A stretch of 50,331 nucleotides of DNA from Ruminococcus sp. (GTDB lineage Bacteria; Bacillota; Clostridia; Oscillospirales; Ruminococcaceae): the NCBI GenBank assembly GCA_017460665.1, contig JAFUAO010000069.1, positions 1 through 50,331 on the forward strand. Direction: 5' to 3'. The translations under genes and the position numbers were made by a program. Below are positions 1 through 8,577 of the stretch, one piece after another; position 1 is the first letter of the stretch, and every line of letters begins with the position of its first letter. The notes under the pieces are model-generated. The model was not told where the DNA came from, did not search any database, and saw only the letters and a program-made list of their open reading frames with translations.

Positions 1-434
1 GGACGCTTTTCACAGCTTTTAGAGAAAAGCGAAATAAGATCGAAGGCGCATCTGCACGGGGTGAATGAAAAAACAGTCCGGGGGACTGTTTTTTCAGAGG
101 GGACGCTCTGCAAGTGAGAGCGTCCCCTTCCACCGGTCCATTAGGTGGGCCTTGCCGCTCAGCGGCAACGAGGGAGGTGGCGTCGAACGTTTTCATGTGC
201 AGGAACGCTCACCGCCCGGCTTTAGCCGGGCGGCACGGGCGAACGATGTTCGCCCCTACACAGCATATATGGCGCACGGACGGCCAATGGCCGTCCCTAC
301 AGGTGTTCCGGGTTCACGGGCGCACACTGTGCGCCCCTACAAATAAGTCCGCCAACGGCGGACACAGCAATTATGCATTATACATTATGAATTGAAAAGG
401 GCGCTTCGTCGCCCATGCCCGAAAGGAGAAAACA
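1..434. repeat. Intergenic palindrome mosaic upstream of the MATE gene
   Basis: No gene is supported here. The stretch is packed with perfect or near-perfect palindromes: a 13-bp stem at 67-95, an 11-bp stem GGGGACGCTCT/AGAGCGTCCCC at 99-127, TTGCCGCT/AGCGGCAA at 152-168, then a run of short hairpins at about 217-365 (CCCGGC-GCCGGG, GGGCGAAC-GTTCGCCC, GGACGGCC-GGCCGTCC, GGGCGCAC-GTGCGCCC, GTCCGCC-GGCGGAC), several followed by CCTACA. The first three reappear, inverted, at 50058-50156. Short open frames across this DNA read through the hairpins and have no ribosome-binding site, so I do not call them. Confidence 0.8.
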
Positions 435-1811
435 ATGGAAAAAGACAAGACCCTCACCCGAATGGCGGAGACTCCCGTCAGCCGCCTTATGCTGACCATG
501 GGGATCCCCATGATCGTCTCGATGGTGCTCCAAGCCTTCTACAATATCGTGGACAGCGCCTTCGTTTCAAACATGAGCACCGGCGGCGAGGAAGCCCTCA
601 ACGCCCTGACACTGGCCTTCCCGATCCAAATGCTCATGGTGGCCGTCAGTATCGGCACCGGCGTCGGCACCAACGCCCTCCTTGCCAAGAGCCTTGGCCA
701 AGGCGACAAAAACCGTGCCGCAAAGGTCGCCGGCAACGCTGAGTTCCTCGGCGCCGTGATCTTCGCAGCCTGCCTGATCTTCGGGATCGTGGGAGCTCGC
801 CCCTACATCGTGAGCCAGACCTCTAACCCCGTGATCACTGAAATGGCAGTGAGCTACCTGCGGATCTGCTGCGTGCTCTCGCCGGGGATCGTGTTCTTCT
901 CGGTGTTCGAGAAGCTGCTGCAAGCCACCGGGCTCTCCCTCTACTCAACTATCGCCCAGATCAGCGGCGCCCTGATCAACATCGCCCTTGATCCGATCCT
1001 GATCTACGGCCTCTTTGGTCTGCCTGAGCTTGGCGTCCGTGGAGCAGCCTACGCAACTGTCCTTGGCCAGATCGCATCGTTCCTCATCGCACTTTTCTTC
1101 CACCTAAAAAAGAACACCGCCGTGGAGAACGGGCTGCGCTTCATGAAGCCTGACAGACTGGTGATCCGAGGGATATACTCTATCGGACTTCCGGCGATCA
1201 TCGCTCAGGCGCTGATGTCGGTGATGACCTACGGGCTGAACCTGATCCTTGTCCGGGTGGACGAGTCCATGGTCACCGCCTACGGGCTCTACTACAAGAT
1301 CCAGCAGTTCATCCTCTTCGCCGCCTTCGGCCTGAGAGATGCCATTACGCCGATCGTTTCCTTCAGCTACGGAATGGGCAGCAAGGAACGTGTCCGGCAG
1401 GGCGTCAAGTACGGTATACTGTACACTCTCATCATCATGTCAGCCGGCCTCATCGGTCTGGAAATATTCGCCTCACCTCTTGCCGGAGTTTTCGGCCTTT
1501 CGGGAAATACCCAAAGCCTCTGCATAAGTGCGATCCGGATCATTTCCCTGTGCTTTGTATGTGCGGGAATAAACATCGCTGCTCAGGGAATATTCCAGGC
1601 CCTTGACCGGGGAGGCTATTCTCTGGTGATCTCCGTCCTGCGCCAGCTCCTGCTGGTGCTGCCGGTGGCGTGGGGCTTTTCCCTTTTGGCAAGAAGAGAC
1701 ATGAGCCTTAGCTGGCTGGTGTGGCTGACATTTCCCATTGCGGAAATTCTCTCGGCAGCGGCAGCGCTGGTGTTCCTCAGAAGGACGGTACCCTCCGGAA
1801 AAGGAGCCTGA
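435..1811 (+). CDS. MATE family multidrug/metabolite efflux transporter
   Basis: A 458-residue polytopic membrane protein of the MATE (MatE/NorM-DinF) family, which exports cationic drugs or metabolites in exchange for Na+ or H+. It shows the family's twelve hydrophobic segments in two similar halves, the N-terminal PVSRLMLTMGIPMIVSM region and a mid-protein GLPAIIAQALMSVMTYG stretch that starts the second half. Length is normal for the family. The ATG follows GAAAGGAG with a 6-nt gap. It stands alone: surE downstream has its own promoter beginning 3 bp after this stop. Substrate cannot be told from sequence. A second, unrelated-context MATE lies at 17053-18429. Confidence 0.93.
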   Translation: MEKDKTLTRMAETPVSRLMLTMGIPMIVSMVLQAFYNIVDSAFVSNMSTGGEEALNALTLAFPIQMLMVAVSIGTGVGTNALLAKSLGQGDKNRAAKVAGNAEFLGAVIFAACLIFGIVGARPYIVSQTSNPVITEMAVSYLRICCVLSPGIVFFSVFEKLLQATGLSLYSTIAQISGALINIALDPILIYGLFGLPELGVRGAAYATVLGQIASFLIALFFHLKKNTAVENGLRFMKPDRLVIRGIYSIGLPAIIAQALMSVMTYGLNLILVRVDESMVTAYGLYYKIQQFILFAAFGLRDAITPIVSFSYGMGSKERVRQGVKYGILYTLIIMSAGLIGLEIFASPLAGVFGLSGNTQSLCISAIRIISLCFVCAGINIAAQGIFQALDRGGYSLVISVLRQLLLVLPVAWGFSLLARRDMSLSWLVWLTFPIAEILSAAAALVFLRRTVPSGKGA

Positions 1812-1813
1812 CC

Positions 1814-1842
1814 TTGAACTTTTCCCGAAAGTGTAGTATAAT
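1814..1842 (+). promoter_or_regulatory. Sigma-A promoter of surE
   Basis: TTGAAC at 1814-1819 and TATAAT at 1837-1842 are 17 bp apart and lie 18 bp upstream of the surE start, just after the MATE stop codon. Confidence 0.7.
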
Positions 1843-1859
1843 AGCTGTGAGGTGAGATC

Positions 1860-2579
1860 ATGAACAGGCTTATACTTATCACAAACGACGACGGGATCAG
1901 CTCCGAGGGGCTGATCGCTCTTGCAAGGGCAGCCTCAAGGCTAGGGGAGGTCTGGGTAGTTGCCCCGGACAGCCAGCGCAGCGCAGTTTCCCATGCAATA
2001 ACTCTCCACGGGACCTTCGATGTTTTCCCGGCTGAGTTCCCGGTGGATGGCGTAAGGGCCTTCTCCTGCACTGGGACTCCCTCTGACTGCGTGAGGATCG
2101 GGGCCCTGACCGTGCTCCCCCGAAAGCCGGACGCAGTTCTCTCCGGGATCAACAAGGGCTACAACACCGCAACGGACATACAGTATTCTGGAACGGCCGG
2201 CGCCGCCTTCGAGGGGGCGTTCCAGGGCTGTCTATCGATCGCATTTTCGGAGCAGGCCAGGAGCTGTCATGAGGTGTCTGAGGCTTATCTTGGGGATATT
2301 TTGGAGGAGCTCATGGGGCGGTCTCTGCTGCCCGGCCAGATCTGGAACGTGAACTTTCCGGGGTGTCCCTTGGCGGAATGCAGAGGAGTCCTCTACGACC
2401 GGACGGTGTCTGAGGGTATGTTCTACCGGGACCGGTATCGGGTGGTGGAGGAGCTTCCCGGCGGCGGAGTGCGGTACGAGGTCGAAGGCATCTACAACGA
2501 GGACGCCGAGGAGGGCACCGACTTCCGAGCGGTGGTGGAGAATTACATATCCGTGGGGATCGTGAACAACGTAGGGTGA
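1860..2579 (+). CDS. surE: 5'/3'-nucleotidase SurE
   Basis: A 239-residue SurE-type nucleoside-5'(3')-monophosphate phosphatase. The family uses a divalent metal bound by an N-terminal Asp pair and recycles nucleotides in stress and stationary phase. The signature is at residues 5-14, ILITNDDGIS, with the metal-binding DD, and the family loops follow: VAPDSQRSAVSHA (about residues 34-46) and SGINKGYN (about 94-101). Length is slightly short of the usual 250. GGTGAG sits upstream of the ATG. The strong upstream promoter gives a short leader. Confidence 0.95.
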   Translation: MNRLILITNDDGISSEGLIALARAASRLGEVWVVAPDSQRSAVSHAITLHGTFDVFPAEFPVDGVRAFSCTGTPSDCVRIGALTVLPRKPDAVLSGINKGYNTATDIQYSGTAGAAFEGAFQGCLSIAFSEQARSCHEVSEAYLGDILEELMGRSLLPGQIWNVNFPGCPLAECRGVLYDRTVSEGMFYRDRYRVVEELPGGGVRYEVEGIYNEDAEEGTDFRAVVENYISVGIVNNVG

Positions 2580-2820
2580 ATTTTTCAATTCGGAATTCGG
2601 GATTCGGAATGCATAATTGTTGTGTCGCCGAAGGCGACAAATAATAATTGCGGGGTGCAGGGAGCCGCTCGCTCCCTGCCGGGATCCAAGGGCAGAGCCC
2701 TTGGTCGCCCTCCGCAGAGGGCGAAACTCTCCTTGCGGACCTCTTTAAGGCAATGGAGGGGTCTGCCCTGCACCCCGCAATTTTATTATTTTGCTCGGAA
2801 GAGATCATCGCCAAAACAAA
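2580..2820. repeat. MITE-like palindromic element with 17-bp terminal inverted repeats
   Basis: No gene is seen. AATTGCGGGGTGCAGGG at 2646-2662 is repeated perfectly in inverted orientation at 2766-2782, bounding a 137-bp element. Inside are further palindromes: GCAGGGAGC/GCTCCCTGC, CCAAGGGC/GCCCTTGG and CGCCCTC/GAGGGCG. Just outside, GTCGCC-gaa-GGCGAC (2627-2641) forms another hairpin, and AT-rich imperfect repeats of GAATTCGG occupy 2586-2612. The module with CGCCCTC/GAGGGCG recurs near 50200. This looks like a non-coding mobile repeat of the host, not a terminator. Confidence 0.7.
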
Positions 2821-2853
2821 AGCTCACAGGGATCATTCCCTGTGAGCTTTTTT
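2821..2853. terminator. Bidirectional rho-independent terminator of the GH43-GH30 operon
   Basis: A 12-bp perfect stem AGCTCACAGGGA/TCCCTGTGAGCT (2821-2832 with 2837-2848) and a 4-nt loop has T-rich tracts on both strands. It lies directly downstream of the GH30 stop codon on the minus strand. Confidence 0.85.
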
Positions 2854-2855
2854 GC

Positions 2856-5540
2856 TTATCCCTGCTCCGGTATCACAGGCAGGCTCTTCACCAGCTTTGC
2901 GTCCAGCATCTGGATCGCCAGAGCGTCCCAGCCGGAGATCCCGTCGCCAGGTGCATAGCAGTCAGCGTTTTTCTTGCCCTGCTCGGAAAGGCCGTACTTC
3001 GCAGGAAGCGCCATGTACTGCAAGATCGCTACAGCGTCCGTCAGATCCACCGTGCCGTTCACATTAGCGTCCCCCGACAAGGTCACATCGGGCTCAGTGG
3101 GAGCCGCAGTCGTTGCCTCGGTGGTGGGCTCAGTCGTGGGCTCAGCCGCCTCGCTGCCGAAGATCTGGATCTCGGCCACGTTGCAGCAGTAAACATCGTC
3201 GGTGTTGTAGCCGTTGTCAGGAGCGCCCTCCGGCACCTGATACCTGACGTATCTGGCCTTGGTCTCAGGGAGGTCGGTGACGTAGGTCAGCCTGAACTGC
3301 GGCAGCTCAGAGACCGTATAGATCTCAGTCCAGTTCTCGCCGTCGGCAGAAACTGAGAAATATCCGTCCACCATGCGGACCTCATGACCGCTCCTTGGGC
3401 AGTAGCCGATAGCCTCGATCGAATAAAGGCCGCCCAGGTCAGCCTCTACCCAGCCGGCGCCCACTCCGTCGAAGAACGAGGCGATATTCCCGTCGAAGGC
3501 CTTTGCCGGGCCGTTGGAGGAATTCTGATAAGGGGCAGAGCCGGTCACTGAGGCCGGGTCGATCTTAGTCAGCCCGGTCATGACCGAGGGCTCGCCGTAG
3601 AGCTCGATCTCAGCGATATTGCAGCAGTAAACGTCGTCCTTGTTGTAGCTGTTCTGAGGAGCGCCCTCCGGCACCGCAAAGCGGATATACCTTGCGCTGG
3701 CCGTACCCGTGAGGGAGGTTATGTAGTTCATGCCAAAGGGCGGCTGGCCGGCGACGGTCGCCACGGTGGTCCAGTTGGTCCCGTCCTCTGAGAACTGGAA
3801 GAAGCTGTCTGCCATGCGGTATTCGTAGCCGCTCCTTGGGCAGTAGCCGATAGCTGTGATGTCATAGACCTCGCCCAGATCTGCCTGTACCCAGCCTCCT
3901 CCGACGCCGTCGAAGTAGGTGGAGGTGTTCCCGTCGAAGACCTTGCTGTAGGAGGTAGACGCTGTGCTGTGCCAGGAGTCTGTTCCGCTGAGCGTGGCCT
4001 TGCTCAGGTCGATCTTGTTGTCCAAGGTCAGCTTGCCCTTGACGCCGCTGATGATGAAGGTCGTGACTGAATTTGGAGCAAGCTCAGTTCTCAGGGTCTT
4101 CCCGTTAAGGGCAGTATCACCCACGTCCTTCCAGTTTTCAGAGCTGCTGGTGCGGATCGTCTGAGCCGAGGCTCCCACCTCGGAGAAGCCGGAAAGGTCG
4201 AAGGTATAGGCGTTGTTGGAGGCGGTATCGTTCACCGCAACGATCACCAGCTCGCCCTTATCGTCGTCGTATGCAGCCATGGTGTTCCCGGAGGACTTCA
4301 GCATGATCATGCCGGGCCGGATATATCTTGAGAACTGTCCGTAGGCGTAGTATTTCTTGGTGAGGATCACCTCGTTCTTGTCGTGGTCAGCGACTGCAAG
4401 TCCCCAATAGCCGCCGTCAAGGTCCACCATACCGGAGTCCTTGTTGCCGTTATAGCCGGTGGAGGAGATGTGGTTGTCGATAGCCTGCCAGAGGATCCAC
4501 GCCGAGGGGCTCAGGCCGTTGCAGTCCGTAACTATCCTGTTTGCCAGCCAAAGACCTGCTCCCATCTGTCCGGCATTTGATCCGGCAACGGATCCGCCGT
4601 CCACCTCGCTCATCCAAAGGTTCTTCCCCTCGGAAACAGCAAGGCTGCGGAGCCCTGAGCGGTCGCTCCCGCTGTAGGTATGGGTGTCGATACGTCCAAG
4701 GGCGCTCTTGGCATCGGCCGAGAGCTTGTTGTAGGAGCTGATCTGGGTGTCGATAGAGGTCTCGTCAGTTCCGCACAAAATAACGTCTCCCATGCCCCGG
4801 TCGGCCATTGCCTTTTGCAGCTCAACTATGATCTTAGACTCAGACTCGCCCTGATCGAAGTGACAGCCCTCCTGCTTGTTGGAGTTAGCTCCCCAGTAAT
4901 TCGTGTAAGGCTCGTTCATGGGGTCGATGCTCTGTATATCCACGCCCCAAGTGTTCTTGTAGTGGTAGCAGACCTCCGCCAGATACTCCGCAAAGGCCGT
5001 ATACTGGTCGCTGCGGAGGTTATCCTTCCCGGCATCGGTGTTTCCGGTGGAGCAGCCGCTGTTGGTCATATAGTAGGGCGGCGAGTTGGAGAACATCTCC
5101 ACGATCATGTCGTCACCGGCAGCCTCGATACACCTCAGCAGCACATTGCGCTGGTTGTAGTCGGCGCTCCAGTCGTAGGTGACGGTGCCGTTATTGTAGA
5201 CCGTATAGCCGGGCATATTCGAGTCTGTCCTTGTGATGTGGTCATGAGTGGGGTCGTCGCCTCCGCCGATATTGAAGCGGGCGATGTTCATTCTCAGGCC
5301 GTCCTGTCCGAAGAACAGATCGGCGGTCTTCTGGGCGAGGGTGTCGGAATAGCCCACACGGTTGGCCCACCAGCACAGCGATGTGCCCCAGCCTTGGAAA
5401 ACTCCGCCGTTTACCTCGTACCTGCTCAGCGGTGAGAGGGATACCGTGGTGGCAGCGTCAGCTCTTACCGGCACCGCTATGCCGGACACAGCCAGACTAG
5501 CCGCAGCCACTGCCGCAGTCAGTTTCTTGATAGCTTTCAT
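2856..5540 (-). CDS. Secreted GH30 glycosidase (endo-beta-1,6-galactanase-like) with two F5/8-type C modules and a dockerin
   Basis: An 894-residue cellulosomal enzyme. Residues 1-29 are a signal peptide. Residues 35-500 are a GH30 (beta/alpha)8 barrel plus side beta-domain, with acid/base Glu210 in DPMNEP and nucleophile Glu312 in MSEVDGG; the NKQEGCHF stretch at 221-228 resembles the endo-beta-1,6-galactanase branch (subfamily 5) rather than glucosylceramidases or xylanases, an inference from memory of the family. Two tandem F5/8 type C (discoidin/CBM32-like) modules follow at about 515-650 and 665-796, each with FDG and GYCPRSG. A Thr-rich linker EPTTEPTTEATT (800-811) leads to a type I dockerin at 820-890 with two calcium-loop repeats (GDANVNGTVDL, GDGISGWDAL). 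The start follows AAAGGAG. It lies 23 bp downstream of the GH43 gene, so both are probably co-transcribed and act on arabinogalactan. Confidence 0.9.
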   Translation of the reverse strand: MKAIKKLTAAVAAASLAVSGIAVPVRADAATTVSLSPLSRYEVNGGVFQGWGTSLCWWANRVGYSDTLAQKTADLFFGQDGLRMNIARFNIGGGDDPTHDHITRTDSNMPGYTVYNNGTVTYDWSADYNQRNVLLRCIEAAGDDMIVEMFSNSPPYYMTNSGCSTGNTDAGKDNLRSDQYTAFAEYLAEVCYHYKNTWGVDIQSIDPMNEPYTNYWGANSNKQEGCHFDQGESESKIIVELQKAMADRGMGDVILCGTDETSIDTQISSYNKLSADAKSALGRIDTHTYSGSDRSGLRSLAVSEGKNLWMSEVDGGSVAGSNAGQMGAGLWLANRIVTDCNGLSPSAWILWQAIDNHISSTGYNGNKDSGMVDLDGGYWGLAVADHDKNEVILTKKYYAYGQFSRYIRPGMIMLKSSGNTMAAYDDDKGELVIVAVNDTASNNAYTFDLSGFSEVGASAQTIRTSSSENWKDVGDTALNGKTLRTELAPNSVTTFIISGVKGKLTLDNKIDLSKATLSGTDSWHSTASTSYSKVFDGNTSTYFDGVGGGWVQADLGEVYDITAIGYCPRSGYEYRMADSFFQFSEDGTNWTTVATVAGQPPFGMNYITSLTGTASARYIRFAVPEGAPQNSYNKDDVYCCNIAEIELYGEPSVMTGLTKIDPASVTGSAPYQNSSNGPAKAFDGNIASFFDGVGAGWVEADLGGLYSIEAIGYCPRSGHEVRMVDGYFSVSADGENWTEIYTVSELPQFRLTYVTDLPETKARYVRYQVPEGAPDNGYNTDDVYCCNVAEIQIFGSEAAEPTTEPTTEATTAAPTEPDVTLSGDANVNGTVDLTDAVAILQYMALPAKYGLSEQGKKNADCYAPGDGISGWDALAIQMLDAKLVKSLPVIPEQG

Positions 5541-5563
5541 GATAGTAACTCCTTTACATATTC

Positions 5564-8461
5564 TTATCCGACGACGACAGTCGCCGTTACAGTTTTATAG
5601 CAGTCCGCCAGCTCGGCCTCGTCGCTGAGGCAGATCACCGGGTCGCCGTTCCCGTCATAGACCACTCTCTTGATCCTTGTGTGGCGGCAGGGGTCGTACA
5701 GTGGATCCTTGCTGTAGGTGCCGCAGTCCTGAGAGGCATGGCTGGCCGGCCTTGCGTGGTAGACGATCAGCAGGTCCCCGTACTCATCGGTGACGAAGCA
5801 GTTGTGTCCCGGACCCGACGGCCCGTTGAGATCGGCAGTTTTAAGCACCGGCCGGTCCAGCTTCGTCCAGCTCGAAGCGTCCATAAGGTCGGTGTTCTCG
5901 TCAGCCTCCAGCCGTCCCACGCAGTATTCCGAGCCTGTCCCGGAGGCCGAGAAGAAGATGTAGACCTTCCCGTTGGCCTTCATGACCGCCGGGCCCTCGT
6001 TGACCCTGTTGTTGACGGTCTCCCAGGAGAATTCCGGCTTGGTGAGGAGGATCGGCTCGCAGGTGAGCTTCCAAGGCTCAGCCGGGTCGATCTTTGCCAT
6101 GAAGAGGGAGGAGTCGCCCTTGATCTCCGCCCAGACAACATAGTGCTCACCGTTGTGCTCGAAATAGGTCATATCCAGCGAGAAGTTGGCGAAGGACTCG
6201 CTGTCCCCGGCGGAGGCCTGCATCTGTCCGCACTCGGTCCAACCGCCGGTCCAGGGGTCGCCGTCGCACTTTAGCACATAAGGCCTTATGGCCCAGACGT
6301 TGTCGCTGGCGCCTGCCGCAAAGAACATATACCAATAGCCGCCGATCTGGTGCATTTCCGGAGCCCAGATATGCTTGGCCATGATCCCGGAGGAATGAGC
6401 CTTCCAGATCGTTTTCTCCTCCGCCTGAGCGAGCCCTGCAACGGTGCTGCTCCTCCGGAGGACGATCCTGTCATAGCCCTGATCTGGGCTGCCGTAGGCC
6501 GGATATGAGGCGGTGAAGTAGTAATACATACCGTCAGTCGTGATGAAGGGGTCGGCCCTCTCCTGGATAAAGGGGTCCGAGTAGATGTCCCCGGAGGAGT
6601 GGAGCTTCCCGTGGACGGTATAGGTCCCGGGCTTCGAGGTGTCGATGCCGTAGAGCTCCTCCTTGTTCCAGTCAACGCTCATCTCGGTCCTTCCGCCGTC
6701 GGAGTAGGTGGCAGTCACCTTGCCCAGCTTCACGGTCTTGACGCCTAAGTTCGCATGGTCCGTCAGAGGCTCGATACCGGTATTCACGGCAGTGAGCCCG
6801 TCGGAGGGATAGGCACTGACCAGAGCAGTATACTGGTCGGCGTTTATGGGGATGACATAGCCGTGACGGGGAGTGAAGTCGAAGCTGTAGCTGTCCCGGC
6901 TGACAGTGGTGAAGCTCTCAAGGTCCTCGGTCTCCTGCATGACGTAATAGCCGTCACCGTAAGCGTCGGACATCATCAGCCACTTGTCCTGGCCGATGAG
7001 CCTGTAGATATTCGGCCCCTCGACGCCGATGTTCCCCTCAGAGACCTGCCTTATCTCGGAATAAGGCCCCGAGGCGTGCTCGGCCTTCGCAAGGTAGATC
7101 CTCTTGTTGGTCTCGTTCTTGTAGTACATATAGTAGGTGCCGTTCTCGAAGATGATGTCCGAGTCGATCGCATCGTTCCCGTTCTGAGGAGCGAAAAGCA
7201 GCGCCGGAGCCGTATCCAGAGTTTTCAGGTCCCTGCTGTAGGCGTAATACATGATCGTTCTGTCGTCGGTCCCGGGGACCCTCGCCGCAAAGTAGATCAT
7301 GTAGCTCTGCTTCTCCGGGTCGTAGATCGCCTGAGGAGCCCAAGCTCTGTCCGCACCCATCATGTTGGGGTACTGGTCCGCTATCTTTATCAGCGACTCG
7401 TCGGACCAGTGTATGAGGTCGGTGGACTTAGCCGAGATCAAGTTGCGGTTGCTGTTCCAGCCAAGAGAGGACTTCATGTCGGTGGCCAGAAGGTGATAAA
7501 GGCCGTCCTCCCCTTTAAATATGTAGGGGTCCCTGATGCACTCGGTGCCAACGGAGGATTTCCAAACGGCAGCTCCGCCGGCAAGGGCCTTGAAATGGTA
7601 CCCGTCAAGGCTGACAGCGTAGGAGAGCCGCTCCTGCTCGGGGGCATTTCCGAGGAAATAGGCGAAGAGATAGGCCACGTCCGGCTTTTCATAGGGGAGG
7701 CTGCACCAAGGCTCCATATCGGTCTCCTTTCCCAGAAGGAAGTCAGTCATCAGGTCAAGATCCTTGCTGTCACACACGCCGCTTCCGTCCAGATCCGCTA
7801 TCACCGAGGCCGCCCGGTCGAAGCCCTGCTCAAGGCCGGTCTGCATGAGGATCCGGTCGTAAACGTCCAGCCTGCCGTCAAGGGTCAGGTCCCCCCGGAG
7901 GAACCTGTACTCGCCATCAGCCGGTCTGATGTAGAACTTCTGGCCCTCGCCTGCCCAATAGTCCCACTGGTCGATGTTAGCGCCGTTGTCATAGCTTATG
8001 TCGTACACGTCAAGAGCGGCCTTTCCGGAGCACTCCGCCGTGATGTAGTATGCGTCGTCTGTGCGGTGGAGGATGAAGTGCTGAGAGGGCAAGTCCTCAT
8101 AGGCCGAGAGGAAGATGTTGCGGCCGTTCTCGCTGTCGCCGCCCTCCACGGTGAGAGCCTTGCCAGTTTCAGCGGAAATTATGGCGCAGCAGCCCTTTCC
8201 GGCGCTGATGATCCTCCAGCGCTGAGAGGAGCTTGCCTTGTCCTCCCACTGGATCACGTTGTCCTGATCGGCGGTGAGGAGCTTGCCGCTGAGCCTGATC
8301 ATGAGGGTGTAGTCAGCTCCGCAGAGCACATCGCCGAAGGAGTCTGCAAGGGGGACTGTGACCGGTCCGGCGGTATCAGCAGGAGCGGCCTGAGCCGGTG
8401 GAGCTCCGGAGAGCGTCACCGCAGCAGCGAGGAGCGCTGCAAGGTGTTTTTTCAGATCCAT
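5564..8461 (-). CDS. Secreted two-catalytic-module GH43 arabinosidase/galactosidase with ricin-type and internal dockerin modules
   Basis: A 965-residue cellulosomal enzyme. I chose the ATG at 8461 (MDLKKHL) because a signal peptide with an AQA cleavage site begins there and AGAGG precedes it; an upstream in-frame ATG would add 29 non-signal residues. Modules in order: signal peptide 1-25; ricin B-like/CBM13 domain 48-178 with QRWRI and QKFYI; dockerin 188-245 with two calcium loops, placed internally; GH43 propeller about 258-570 with RDPYIF (Asp311 as predicted base); an Ig-like linker domain about 595-640; a second GH43 propeller about 648-955 with ADPFIT and NEGPAV, close to alpha-L-arabinofuranosidases. 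Both propellers keep recognisable acidic motifs. With the GH30 enzyme downstream, the pair fits stripping arabinose and beta-1,6-galactan from type II arabinogalactan; the exact linkage is not provable from sequence. Confidence 0.88.
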   Translation of the reverse strand: MDLKKHLAALLAAAVTLSGAPPAQAAPADTAGPVTVPLADSFGDVLCGADYTLMIRLSGKLLTADQDNVIQWEDKASSSQRWRIISAGKGCCAIISAETGKALTVEGGDSENGRNIFLSAYEDLPSQHFILHRTDDAYYITAECSGKAALDVYDISYDNGANIDQWDYWAGEGQKFYIRPADGEYRFLRGDLTLDGRLDVYDRILMQTGLEQGFDRAASVIADLDGSGVCDSKDLDLMTDFLLGKETDMEPWCSLPYEKPDVAYLFAYFLGNAPEQERLSYAVSLDGYHFKALAGGAAVWKSSVGTECIRDPYIFKGEDGLYHLLATDMKSSLGWNSNRNLISAKSTDLIHWSDESLIKIADQYPNMMGADRAWAPQAIYDPEKQSYMIYFAARVPGTDDRTIMYYAYSRDLKTLDTAPALLFAPQNGNDAIDSDIIFENGTYYMYYKNETNKRIYLAKAEHASGPYSEIRQVSEGNIGVEGPNIYRLIGQDKWLMMSDAYGDGYYVMQETEDLESFTTVSRDSYSFDFTPRHGYVIPINADQYTALVSAYPSDGLTAVNTGIEPLTDHANLGVKTVKLGKVTATYSDGGRTEMSVDWNKEELYGIDTSKPGTYTVHGKLHSSGDIYSDPFIQERADPFITTDGMYYYFTASYPAYGSPDQGYDRIVLRRSSTVAGLAQAEEKTIWKAHSSGIMAKHIWAPEMHQIGGYWYMFFAAGASDNVWAIRPYVLKCDGDPWTGGWTECGQMQASAGDSESFANFSLDMTYFEHNGEHYVVWAEIKGDSSLFMAKIDPAEPWKLTCEPILLTKPEFSWETVNNRVNEGPAVMKANGKVYIFFSASGTGSEYCVGRLEADENTDLMDASSWTKLDRPVLKTADLNGPSGPGHNCFVTDEYGDLLIVYHARPASHASQDCGTYSKDPLYDPCRHTRIKRVVYDGNGDPVICLSDEAELADCYKTVTATVVVG

Positions 8462-8534
8462 ACCCAAAACCTCTTTTCCGGCTGCCGGGAAACGTAGGGA
8501 GGCAGCCTGTCCCGAGCGATATATACCCAGTTTA

Positions 8535-8563
8535 ATGATAACACACATTCACAAAAAATTCAA
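8535..8563 (-). promoter_or_regulatory. Probable promoter of the GH43-GH30 operon
   Basis: On the minus strand TTGAAT (8563-8558) and TATCAT (8540-8535) are 17 bp apart, giving a leader of about 70 nt before the GH43 start. The match to consensus is moderate. Confidence 0.5.
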
Positions 8564-8577
8564 CACTTTTTGAGTTT

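Noticed and set aside
65-395. Two 93-codon frames in the left repeat block
   Set aside because: They read through hairpins that recur elsewhere without keeping the frame.
2622-3356. A 244-codon plus-strand frame starting in the MITE-like element
   Set aside because: It runs through palindromes and then antisense to the GH30 dockerin region; no motif or ribosome site.
4680-5435. A 251-codon plus-strand frame
   Set aside because: Antisense to the GH30 catalytic domain; valine-rich composition typical of shadows in GC-rich genes.
6755-8497. A 580-codon open frame on the plus strand
   Set aside because: It is the antisense shadow of the GH43 gene; the opposite strand has a signal peptide, catalytic motifs and modules, and this frame has none and no ribosome site.
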